A stretch of DNA of 64,000 nucleotides. Source: Trileptium ribeirensis (lineage: Eukaryota > Nematoda > Enoplea > Enoplida > Thoracostomopsidae). Below, in pieces: positions 1-13,200 of this stretch. A program made the position numbers and the translations under genes. The stretch is taken from NCBI GenBank assembly GCA_030248225.1, contig JASANE010003297.1, positions 56,355 through 120,354 on the forward strand. Direction: 5' to 3'. A model generated the notes under the pieces. It saw nothing but the letters and a program-made list of their open reading frames with translations, had not been told where the DNA came from and searched no databases. The first letter of the stretch is position 1. Each line of letters starts with the position of its first letter.

Positions 1-1029
1 AGCTCCTCAAGGATTTGAAGCAGCTCCACTAGGTAGTGCCTCACAGGTATAATTTTTTGGCTTGCCGCAGCACATCTGGGTATTTTGGGGTGTCATCAAA
101 AATAATCGTCCAAGCAAAAACGCAATAACCAATCATGAACCTACTGCTTTTACTTCGACTAAAATTTGCGATAAAATCATAAAACGAAGATGGTCTGGTT
201 AAATACGCATTTTCAGTTTAGGAAACAACGACGTACATTGTAGTTAAACACGGAAAGCGCAATTATATGACTCCTAGTTAACCTAGGAGTTTGATTCTTC
301 TCAAGCTAACCTGGTGCTAAGTCCTTCTGTATTTTTAGTTTGGAGTTGGGTGCGGGCGCTCAAAGCATTCCAGATAGGGGTGCCAATTTGATTCTGCGGA
401 GATGCTAGTAACACAATATTTAAATTCGCAAACCCGGAGTTCCTACTATATTATTTTTGTCGCTCAGTGAAATTCTGAAATGTGCATTAAGTATAAATTG
501 TTTAAACAACGCCCATTTTGAAAGGTGTGTCCTTTGATTCTAGAAGTGTTTTGATTGGTCAAAAATATTAATTGTTGGAGAGTAAATTAGTTGTTCAAGC
601 ACCGATAATCATTTTTGGTGCGCATTGTGAACTCGGTTTTTATTTTGTTTCGAAGTTTGTTTTTTAATTTCTATATTGATTTTTTAGTTCTTTTGAATTA
701 ATTACCTCTTGTATAGTTTTTACGGAGTTGGGTTTGGCATGACCGGTCGTAAGTATTTTAACCTCACCGTCCCCAAAAACGAATAGGCAGAGATGTGTAT
801 GCATAATCATTTTATCATATCGTATGTACATAGATTCAGATTTGAAAAGATGTTACCAGTGCATTAAAAGAGCTATGGCTTATACATAATTTGTAGTTGC
901 AACCTTTTCAGGACTATCGCATAAACATGGCAGTGTTTTTGGTTCTTGAAAAACAAGTTTTACGATAATAATCAAGCTTCTTTGCACTAACCAATAATTT
1001 TAAATTATTTATTATTTTCACATTTCCAG
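1..1029. other. Ankyrin intron sequence, nothing recognised
   Basis: It ends at the acceptor before 1030. No reading frame or repeat that I can support. Confidence 0.6.
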
Positions 1030-1241
1030 ACCTCGGGCCACTCGATGATTTACATGCTAGTCGTATCAAAAGTATCTTGACAACTGAATTTCCACAATAC
1101 TTTGCTATTGTTTCGCGAATACGGCACGAACCAAAATCGGTCGGATCAAACGGAGCAGTGATTGAATCAACGGTTGTACCGCGGGCGAATGCCGAATTTC
1201 CATCTGGTGCTTTGACCAAGCGCGTGAAAGTTAATTTACTG
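1030..1241 (+). CDS. Ank: Ankyrin exon 1 of window: start of second ZU5 domain
   Basis: The acceptor is ...tttccag before 1030 and the donor is gtacgc at 1242. The exon starts with the last two bases of a split codon, then 70 codons. It reads [31 protein letters not shown], then [20 protein letters not shown], and ends in KVNLL at phase 0. The FPQYF..VSRI and FP.GALTKR motifs are diagnostic of the spectrin-binding ZU5 of ankyrins. Translation past the donor (VRSKLLAG...) departs from the family and runs into a transposon end, which supports the donor choice. Confidence 0.92.
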
Positions 1242-4200
1242 GTACGCAGCAAGCTGCTAGCTGGGTCATTTCACGAAACGATGTACTTTCGAAACACCCC
1301 TTTTTGAAGCCAAAATGAAACGTTTTCGAATGTACAGTGTCTAGACCCCTTCCAACGTAACAAACCCTGAATTTTTCGAATATCGATGTCCCTATGCAAA
1401 ACGAGCTACCTGAAACCTGCTACAGCGATCGCAGAGGGTGCCTCTGGGGGTCAAATCTTAATTCGAAATAAGTCATTATTCTGTAGGTTGACGCAGTGAC
1501 ACGTGAATATGGCCTGTTTGTATGCAAGCCGGACCAAAATGGTCCCCGTCAAGCCATTTGGGGGACTTTCGACCTAAAATTGGTGCCCCTGGTGCCATTT
1601 TGTGATTAAAAATCGACCAATTCAGAGCAAGCCTGTCGCAGAAGTTTTTCTAGCGTAACGGAGACAGCACCTACCGATACCATTTTATTGGGATGCCCTA
1701 CAAAAAATTTCAGGCTGATCCTTATGCCTTGTAATAATTGGCACCCCGAAAGGTTAAATCGGGGGGGGGGCTACACTTCAGGTCGGGGAAGGGGCTACCT
1801 TCCTACAACATACAACACGTGGAACTTTAGCTACTTCTAAAGATTCTAGATTTGGTTTATGACGCTGCTGGTGTAAAACAAACACAATTGATCTATGATT
1901 AGCATACATTTAGGCGATGATACCAAGGACAATGTGCGCAATAGATGTGCGGGCAGACAGAAGGGTTCTCTAGCTGCCCAGTTAACCGAACGGCGCCATA
2001 TCATGGTGCAATGATGATAAACTTATATACTAGTATTGCTCTTGGGACCTTCGGGTTCGTACACTGACTGCCAGTAATTATCGCTGCTCGCTTAATGTTT
2101 GCCGAAACGTTTATTCTTTCTATGTTAGCTCGCCGCTCACTCCCTGCTCCCTATATGCTGGTTAGCCCGAAAGGCAACATTAATTTCCGGCGCGCACTGT
2201 TGATTCTAGACTGTTAAGAAAAATATTTGAAAACCCTTACACAGTAGCTTCTGATGACTTCAGATTTTTAAGCGAAAAGTGCTAAAAGAAGCTTAGCATA
2301 AATTTAATTAACATAAATTTGGAAATATTTCTTCGGCTAATGTGGTCTAAGTAAATATAGTGTGTTTGCGAGCATTATTTTCTTTTCCGAACAAGCACTG
2401 ATTAATACTTCAACTTTTATAGTTAAATATTGTACACACAGTATCACAGTGTTTAAAATGTTTTGAAAGCAATACGATGATGCTTTACTGTGTAAATTCG
2501 ATGACATCTCCCAAGAAACTACCAATATATTGAATTTTTGAACGCTTTTTGCGAACTCGGTAAGTTTTACTCTGAATGAATAACGATTTCGTGTTATACA
2601 GCTGCCGTTGGAAATGTAATTAAACACATTTACCACACGCTTCAGTTTCATGCTGGTAGTTATTTTACTGCCTACAACGGATAATTGTTTCAGGTTCAAC
2701 CGGTCCCACTGCGTGCTATCGATGCAACGGTAGTTGCTGCGAGTTCAGACGCCGCGCCACCCGTATCAGCTTCGCCAATAGTTACGATCGAACCAAGACG
2801 ACGCAAATTTCACAAACCGATAACGCTAACATTGCCGTTGGTAAATATCAGCCAAGCAAAGGATGAACGTGGTCAGGTTGTCGAGCACGTAAAACCCGGC
2901 GAGTCATTTACCGGAACAAATCCGCCGAATTTGAGGTTGCTTTGTAGTATAGAGTGTAAGTGATTTCGCATCGTTGTTGATCGAGCTGATTCTACTGATT
3001 TTATTATGCATTCTATACTATATGGGTGGCGTAATTTGAAGAACTAGCTGGGTTAGGCTGCCTGATTTATGTTGAAATTATGTTTTTTTGATAATAAACA
3101 GTCGCTTAATAGATAACATTACCAGAGGCACGCTGTAACCCTATTCAACGAGAGGTAGAACAGCAACGTTGACGGATTTTAATGTAAAAGCGTTCTCCTG
3201 CGGCGAGGGTATCGCACTAGCTAGATTCGGTGGCCAGTGACAATAATTTTTTGGATGGTGTGCCAGCGGCTAACAATATCTTAACATAATTCTCCGGCCT
3301 TTTGATAATTTATGGTCGGAATTAATAAAAACTGCCTTAAGAATGCCCTGGCTATTTGTCTGTTTTATTCAGTTTTATATTTTATTCATAAGTATTATTG
3401 TATTTGACATTATCTAGTTGTTTGTGGTCACCGTAAACAAACCGAATAGAACAGAATTGTGGATATTTTTGTAGTAAAAGCACAATGTATTTTTAAACCA
3501 ATTTAATTTAGAAGTTTTCCTTATTAAGTTTAAAATCTATCGGTATGTGATGCTATTATTTTATTTATTTTTGCATTTAGCTGGAACTGAACCGTCACGA
3601 TGGGAAGATATTACCGGAACAACTGATCTTACTTGTAAGGCGGAAACGGTCGCGTTTATAACGTCGGTATCAGCTCGGTGAGTTGTTGTGTGATAGTGTA
3701 AATATTATGAAATTATTTTATATCTACAACAATATAGGTGCTACAATTACGAGTAGCGTTTGCGTGTTTCTGAACTTTTGTTCGGCGCTTTCTTCGATTT
3801 TGCTCGACCGCTAAGCGACGTTTACATAATAATTTTCCGACTTCTGTAGGTTTGCATTGTAAAAGTTATTCATGAGTAGTGTTTGGCTGTATGACTTTAA
3901 TGTGAATAGTAATAATTACTGAAGCTCTCGTGCGATTATTGGTGCAGTCAAGAGTGGATGATAAGTAATTATATTCCAATTCTAATTATTCCAGCAATAT
4001 TTCGGAACTGGGGGAGCCGAAAATAGCTTGGGCGATTCCTCACTTTTGATCTGTGGGGTCTCCCGCAGTTGAACTCGGGTAACTTAAGGTACTGTAACTC
4101 TCAGAACACGTCAAAAATGTCTAACTTGGAAACCGACTACAATATTTGTAGTTTATAAGCAAGAGGAATTTCATCTATATGATTCCTGGAATGTACTCTC

Positions 4201-7200
4201 ATTCAAGACGGATCTGAAGCATTATTATGCCTATCGCTACAACGATTGATGTTGCCCCCTTGTCAGAGGTTAGGATGGACGGAACGGGCTCCTATCTTAT
4301 GTCAATATCTAACCCAGACTAAATGCTTACAGCCCATCCCTCCCGACTATATTATTCAGACCGAGATAATCGCTGTCTTAGTGGTGTCGATTTTGCTGTA
4401 TACTCAGGCATTGTAAAGTTAGTAAATGGGTTTACGCCTGTGAACGACAGAATTCGGTATTGAAGCTCAATATTAAATTTCGTAACTTGTACATTGTCTC
4501 AGGGTATGCATCTGCATGCCCAATTGTTGAGAACACAGTGAAGGGTTCGTTTTACAGCGGCCTGTCACAGGTCTTGATCAAGATCATAAAATGAGATGTT
4601 ATGTTTGTGGCGACTGGAATGCACGACTCGGGGATACCAATATGGCCGAGTGCTGTCGCTGCCGGAAAATACACTCTAAAGGATATGCGAAAACGGTGTC
4701 GCCTAAAGGAATTACTACTTAGCGAGAAATTATTTGCTTGTTACACCGTTTCCCAGAGGGGTACAAGATGTGTTTATGTGGAAATCGAACGACGAAAAAG
4801 CCCCAAACCAGAGTGACTTTATCTGTAACCGACGATGTTGGAATTATGCAGTCACTAACGTCAAAACCAGATGGAGAGATCTGGCGATCTTATGCACCGT
4901 TGACAGAAATATGTGTGCACTCACTGCACATTGTAGCAAAACTATAACCACCTGCACAATAATTGCCTTGCTTATATGCGCAAAATTTTTGCAATAATCC
5001 GCTCTATTACACGAGTTTTTCTGTGTATGTTCATGGTAATAGCTACAGCTAGAAAAGTCATATGTATTATAGAGCACGACCATGACCACAAATTCGTAGC
5101 AATCAACCGTACGTATGCTTCTAGAATTGTAACAAATGTTGAATACATTCCTACACTTCATGTAAGCTATAACACGATGATTGCTACTGAAATTTTACCA
5201 ATTCGCCACATTGAAATTAGTAGCTCGCAAGCGAGGGTATAACAGAGTAATCGCCTCTATCAGGCTTTCTGTTTGTAAGAGCTTAGAACTTTGAAACCTT
5301 TCGTAATGCTTGTCTCATGTGAACTAGTATCTTGCAAGCGACTGTGAAACGGAGCGATGTGGCTTCCTTAAGTGGTTTTGCCAGCACTTCCACTTGCCAG
5401 GTATCAAAATACAGAATATTAATCAAACATGAATTCATCACTGAAAGATAAAATTAATTGCATAATTTAGTGCATGTATTAGAAACCGCTTAGCTGTGGT
5501 ACGCATTTCTAGTGATGAAAGCAAATGCACATGTCAAAATTTCGATAAATTATGTAAATTTTTTTATGCCAGATTGGTTCCTGTTTGTTTAAACTGAAGC
5601 TGTTGTTTCCTAATTTACACTGAGTGATAATTTTCAATTCTAATTTTAATTGTACACAGTTCCCCTCAGTGCTATGGGCTACATAATGCGGCAGACGAAC
5701 GGTATAATTTACGACAACCTTCCAGTTTTCAATATTGGTTTTACTCAACTTGGCAACAGCCACCTTTAGATTATTGTTATAGCTGTAGACGGCAGTGGTG
5801 TGCAAGCAGTACTAACGCTGCCGAGTGACACAAAAGCATCATCATTATAATTTTCCGGCGCAAATATATACTGATGACGAAAAAGTGTCAGCAAGCTGAG
5901 CAACAAGTTGCGCGCAAAACTAAGTTTCATCATGTCATTACTAATCTATAATAATGGTATTTCTACATTTAATAAAATCCCGTCTAAATGGCGCAGAATT
6001 GAACGTTTATAAAAGTGCAAATTTGAAAGATGATAAATTGAGGTTTAAAGTTAATATGTGCTAAATTCTTTTTTGACTGTGCATGTGTAATAATATAGTT
6101 TCTATATGAGTCATTTCACGAAACCATGTAATTAGTCTGGGGGCTACATCGGCACGTTTTGGCCCATAGCACCAGTCTTTTGGAAGGAAATTTAATGTCG
6201 CTGTGAGATGTAGTAATAGCATCCCCGACGGTCATAATGAGGTATGGTGGACCTCTGTACCCCTAACATAGCAGGAGTCAGAGGCCCTCAACCCAGCCTA
6301 ATGAAGCCAAAAACACATGTCCCAATATAAACGTTCGCCGTATCGCCAGCGCGTGATACATATGTGTGTTTTTCATTTCACTGTGATCCTTTGGTATTTG
6401 CTAATTTTTCCGGAAAAACTTGGGAGTAAGCATCGACACTGAAGCTGACGTCAAGCTTCCGAATAATTTTTTCACGATATGTAGCCCCCCAACCAAGGTT
6501 AAATCTGACAGCTTGCATACGCTGGTAAATAACGTCAAAGTGCTGTAGCGCCAAAAATGCTATATAACGGTAATCGTAATCAGTACAGGTGTTATTGAAA
6601 AAAACGAATATCAGCGTCTGTCCATGTGTTGTTTGATTATGAGGTCGAAGGTCATAAAGTACCAAAAATGGGGTATGCAAAATGTAGCCCCCCCCGATCT
6701 GCCGCAAATTAAATTTAAAAAAAGCCAAATTTTGCATACAGTTTTACAATAGGCCGGATAGAAACATAGTAACGCCCCACTAGATTCGACCTATGTATTA
6801 AGTGTTTTTAATGGAAATGTAGCACCCCGACCTGTAGTACCCCCCTCCGACCACATGTAAAATAAAAGAAATCGAAGGTCGCAAGAATCATATTAGTATA
6901 TAAGTTCATCATCATCATCATCATTGCACCATGATATGGGGCCGTGCTGTTAACTGGGTAGCTAGGAAACCCTTCTGCCTGCCCGCACATCTATTCTTCG
7001 CATTGTCCTTGGTATCATCACCTAATTGTAAGCTAATCATACATCAATTGTGCTTGTTTTACAGCAGCAGCGTGTTAAAATAAATCTAGAATCTCTAGAA
7101 GTAGCCAAAGTTTCACGCAACGTATGTTGTAGGAACGTGTAGCCCCCTCCGGACCAGAGGTGTAGCCCCCCTCCCCGACCTCAGGTGTAGCCGCCCCCGA

Positions 7201-10200
7201 CTAACACATATCGGGGTGCCAATTTTTTACAAGGCCTGAGGATCCGCGTGAAATTTTTTGTCGGACATCCCCCACTCATGGTTTGTGAGCATAAAATGGT
7301 ATCTGTAGATGCTGTCTCCGTTGCGCTAAAAAACTTCTGCGACAGCCTTGTTCTAAATTGATCGATTTTTAACCCCAAGAATGCCCTAGCAGCATCAATT
7401 TTAGGCCGCAAGTGCTCCAAATGGCTTGACGAGAACCATTTTGGTCCGACCTGCATAAAAACAGACCATGATTCACGTGTCAATGCGTTACCCTACAGAA
7501 TAATGACTTATTTCGGATTAAAATTTGACCCCCAGGGGTATCCTTTGCGGCCCCTGTATCCGGGTTCGTTTTACATAGATACATCGACATTCAGGGTTTT
7601 TTATGTCGAAAGGGGTCTAGACACTGTATATGTAAACGTTTCATTTGGCTTCAAAAATGGTGTTTCAAACGTACATGGTTTCGTGAAATGACCCATATGT
7701 TATTCCTATTCACATATTTTTTAAAATTTATATATAAAGTTTATTTCAACACTAATAAACTATGAATTTTTCAAGCGCGATACCACGGATCGGTTCGATG
7801 CCCGAACGAGATTTAGATGAAATAATAATAATTGTACCATGCATTATATTAATTCGAGGGCAAGTGAGGCATATCATAACACTTGTAAACCTCTCTCACG
7901 TGTACGTTCATTTATTTGATAATAGATTTACATATATTTGACATTAATTTGTCTTAGCAATTGATATTTTTTCCTATAAAAACATAATATATCTAGGCTT
8001 TCCATTCCCTGAAAATTTTGCCAGGGCGCATGAACCGAGGGCCCCTGGTTCCGAACCTGGGGGCGCCCGATTTTGCCGGGGGGTGCATTTTATACTGTAA
8101 CGAAAAACGATTGAATGTCTTGTCAGAAACGCTACAAAAACGCTTTTGATGGAAACGACAATTTTGAAGCAAAATTTGCGAAATTCTTGGCTTCAGAACG
8201 GAATTTTAGTACAAATTTTGATCAAATTTTATATACTTTGGACCGATTGGAAACAAAAAAATTGCCAAAAAGCAATGAAGCGGGAGAACACAACATTTTG
8301 CCATGGGGCATGAACCGGGGGTACCTGTTTTGAACTAGGCGGAACCGAAAAATTCCAACCCCCAATTTGGAGAGCCCAGTATATAGCGAACTGTGTGGCA
8401 GTAGTTTGACCTTGCAACTAGAATTTTAATATTTCGCTTGGGTCAACAAATATCTGCATTGTTGTGTATGACATAGGAAAAATGCAAACAAAATAGCTGT
8501 CTAAAATTGAATGGCATGATTCTTGAAAGCTAGAGTTGGCAGATTTCGATTGTCTTTAAACATAAACATTATTAGTCTATTATTTTATTCGCAAACTGTG
8601 TTCACAGTGACTATCACTGCAATATGACGTATCACTCTCTTATTATAAGCTATAACAAAATGTATCTATGACATTGCTAATAAATATCTGTGTTCTGAAA
8701 AATAGTTAAAATAACGACATTTTCAATGAATGCCTCACCCAGTTAGGTCGTACATGCTCAGGAATCGAGGTCTCGGGGTAGCCGGGTGCCCGAGGGTAGG
8801 ATTTCGGCCTTCTAGGGGCATACAACAAGTGGAGAGAGGGGAGGAGGGGGTGCGGCGTCTTTGCCGTCTCGAAAAGCACTTATGTGTTCAGCTTTTGGTT
8901 GACCTATCACGGGCTACTCACCTCCGGGATGGGTAACTCTCTATTAGCATGAATGCAGTTACATGCTGCGCCTTAAACGTTGTGTGAAACCCAGCTGCGC
9001 TGTCGATACACCTAGTAAATTTGGTTTTTAAAACATATCTATAACAAACCAGCCACTGAAGTGAAACAATAACAAAAATATTCCAATACATTACTGACAA
9101 CGCTATGATCATGGCCCCGCTAATTTGGGTGCCTGTCGGCCGACGAGGGTTGGTCGCTTCGTGCCGAGAATTTACGTCCGAGCTTCATGGGGTGAATCCT
9201 GTAATACCCACTTTAAACATATATGATCAAAAGAATGAAACCAACTACGTACTAAATAATGAAAATACCACCGTAAGCTTATAGGTCGCCCAATGAGCAA
9301 CAAACTTACTTTGTTAAAATTTTCACAATTTTAGTCTTTGGATCATTTCTCAAAAACGGCTGGTCTGACAAAAATGGAAGGTAGCAAAGTCTTGACTAAT
9401 GGTGTTCTGAATAGCGGCCTTTCAATTCGATGTCTATTTTAGAGTTATACTCTAAAATATAGGAGATCATAAATGTCAAAAATAATGTTGTAAATAATTC
9501 TTGTCGGTTTTTTAGAATTTGGGTAGGAAATCACTGGAGCGACGCAAAGCCAACGCCAGGAGCACAGTAATAATTACGTTTTGTCTCGTGGGTAATTTCA
9601 CGCTACGATGACGTTTTGCCCCAGAAAAAATGACTAATGACTTTTTTGGCTCCGATTATCTTCATTTTTACACCCTATGACCAAAAAACATCAAGGGTCC
9701 GTAATTTGAGGTCGTTATAGTAAATTTTTTAACCGTTTTTATGCTATGGCTTCCCAAATACCACCCCCTGCTGCTCCGCAAGGCACCATAAAATGGCCTC
9801 TGGTATGCTCCAGGTTGCATCTAGCCTCGATTTTGTGATCGTATCTCGTGCAGCCCGTCAGCGCGGTCAAAATGACGTTATGCGGAACTCCGTATATCAA
9901 AAATTAAGCTTTTTATGCCTATTCTTGGGTCAAATTTAACACTTTTAAAACACGGGGGTGCCGATTTATACCGGTTATTAAATGCAAACGAAGCAGCCAT
10001 ACACGGTAGCTATTTATATCGATAGTTTAGCCTGGGGGAAGTGTTATGCAAAAAAATTCAAAACATACCCTGTGCCAGATATGTAAGAATACCGGAAGTA
10101 GCTTGTGGTCGGGGGGGGTAAAAATGTGAAATGGCTAATTCGACCGTGTTTAACCAGCATCGTTAACTTGAAAACGGTATGTAAGATATTCTATACCACA

Positions 10201-13200
10201 ATTTCCGCTATGAGGGTACAAAATGGCAGCCCATATCAACGGCCAGTGCACATGCCTGAGACCATGGCCGGGGGGGGGGTAAATTTAGAATTTTTTTTTA
10301 AAAAATAATTTTGCGACATATGTCGTCCAACTGTATTGCCACAATGTATTATGAACCAAAAGCGTGAAATTTCCTCGAAATAACATCGTATGTTCGATTT
10401 TTCCACATTTTGGTGGTGGTCGGGGGGGGGGGGGTAAATGTGTGGTCGGGGGTGGGTAAAAGCCTGAGATCAACAGGTCGGGCGCGAGATGGAGCTCAGG
10501 TCGTTTCACCATTCGCTTCGTTATTGGAAAGAACCATAACAGACAAATTAATTGACTTCTACTGACTCCACCATACCCCTAACTAGCAACGGTCGGGGGG
10601 GGGGGGTAATCAAATGTGCTAAAATCGACCTTTTGACCCTAGCGCTGGGGTAAGTAACAGCAAGCACCTGGGTTAATATTTTTTCAAAAGGGACCCAGGG
10701 GACAGGTATGATATATGAACAACGTTTATGTACCATGCATAAGTAACGAGCAATGACCAAAAAAGAATTTGGTCGGGGGTGGGGGTAAAACTGGGGTTCA
10801 TGCCATATCGACAGCTGTCACTCTCCATGATTGGAGTAGATTTGAAAATCATGCAATTAAAAATGTTGTGTAGACCTGACTAATCCTGCATAGAAAAGAA
10901 TTTGGGCCATAACTTCGAGCACGGAGCCACGACACTACCCGAAAAAAAGAGGTCGAAAAATTAGTCATTACGATTTTTGTCAATTTGGGACTTATGTGGA
11001 TGTCCAGCCTCTTACGGCGTGCGTGAAGCCGAAAATTTTTTTGTTTGAACTAGCTAACTATTGACGCTTCCTAGCGCAAATAACATTTTTACCAGTTCCC
11101 TCCACGTTTACGTGCTACTGGCCAAAATATCCAGTTTTACCCCCCACCCGACCAAAAGGTCATCGTAGCGTGAAATGACCCTCGTGTCGAATAAAAAATT
11201 TGCTTAAATACTTTAGGCTAGTGAAGGATTACGCGTGATAGTGATGAACAAAAAAGAATATCTGTACTATTGTGAGGAGGAAACTCTGTTTCAATAAAGT
11301 CTGGACCACAATACGGGAAAATGTAATATTAGCATCAACTATTGCTACACTAGTTGTAATATCCGAAACTGTTGCTACAAAATCGGTAACAATAACACCA
11401 AATATAGCTACAGCAACCTCTGCTCATTGCAGCAATAGCCTTAACAATCGGTACAAAAATTGCGCAATTACAAGCATTATTGCAACAGCTTTGTAGCAAT
11501 AACGCAAACTATTGAAACATTTACAAAAAATTTTGTGTAGTAACAATCATGGTGATACGTGCTACGATGTGCAGTGAGTGCACACATATAAAAATAGTGT
11601 TTTCAATGACTACCGTACTTTTTGTTAAATTACTTATTCCGATAGTGGCTCGCGACGTTGTAATGAGCTGGGTTTCCGCGCGTTCATGGAATTCCTGGAA
11701 AATGGCCGTTTTACTCTGGAATTTATGGAAAATGAGAGCTTTCACTCTGGAAAATGCGCGATATTAAAGTTTTTTACAAAAGTGAGCCGAAACTAAGCCA
11801 TCGTAGGAGTGTGCTTCAAATTTTCTACCAAGCTACCTACAGTACCCGCCAAAAATGACTGTCGCTCGCTCGCGACTCGCTCGACACTCGCTCGCGACTC
11901 GCTCGAAATAAATTTGTTCTAAAAATAGAATTTTATATTAATTTAAATAGTTGCGAAGTCTCGAGCGAGCCACTCGCTCGCGACTCGCTCGAGACTCGCT
12001 CGCGACTCGCTCGAACTCGCTCGCTCGAAATGCGACGGTCATTTTTGGCGAGTACTGTAGCTTCCCGCCTCGCCTTGTTAGCAAAGTTTCTATTTGCATT
12101 GGTGTGCAAAAGTTTATTTTTGTATGTCTTCAATTTACACAAGGTGTTGCTATTCTTTAAGGAAACGCGACATTCAAAGTGCTGATTCGACGACATACAC
12201 CCGTCTACCACGTCACCTCACTCCATCATCACCTATATCATTAATTGTTTAGCTATACACTAACGGATAAATAAATATCACATCTACATATATACCATGT
12301 TTGTCTATTTATTGTCTAAGATTTCAGATTTATTCTAAAAAATTTGCTTAATTTTCTTGCAATATATAAGGGACAATATGGTATATAAATGGGTTATTTG
12401 TTTTAGAAGTTAGTAGTGTATATCTAAGTAATATTGACATTGTATTCGATAATCGTTCTCCAAAATGACTTCAAAGTTCTTCAAAGTCAAATTCAACTCG
12501 AATTGGACCAAAGCGGAGCTGTTATATACTTGATTTTGTTGATTGACAAATTCATGGAATTTCGACATTTTTGACTCTGGAAAATGAGAAATTTATCATG
12601 GAATTCATGGAAAACGAGAATTCAACAGCCGCGGAAACCCTGATGAGTTGCCGTTCAGTCGGATATAAAATAGCAATTCGGTCATTTCATATTTATTTAC
12701 GGACTTTATCAATCGCTCAATATGCCCAAGGCATCAATGTCTTAATTAGTAATCTGATTTCAGCTAAAATCGTTCATTTAATCATTAGTCGAATATAATA
12801 ACTTGTTGTGTACAGTTGTTTTTGTTAATCACGGCTCCGAGAATTTTGTGCAGCGAAAATTCCGTTGTGCTTTTTTGCTGATACTGTTCGTTTTAGCAGA
12901 AACGCTAAAAAGCACACAGTTTTAATCTTTCTCTGTTACTCCAACCATAATACACCCACCCATATACATTTCAAAATGAGTGTAAAAAACACATGTTTTA
13001 TACTAATACAAATTATTGAGTCTTAGATGTAGTCTCTAAATTTATACTTTCAGCGTTTAATTTGACTTCATTTTTTAATCTTTTCTTGATCACTGGGTTT
13101 CGATTAAAATTGTTCAAAAAGGTCTTGTTCATTTTTAAATTTAGGTGCGAATATTTACGTATCTTTGTGCAGCTAACCCTGAACCCTGGTTGTGTAGCTA

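Noticed and set aside
914..1252. 112-codon minus-strand frame opposite exon 1
   Set aside because: Antisense shadow of a well-supported ankyrin exon.
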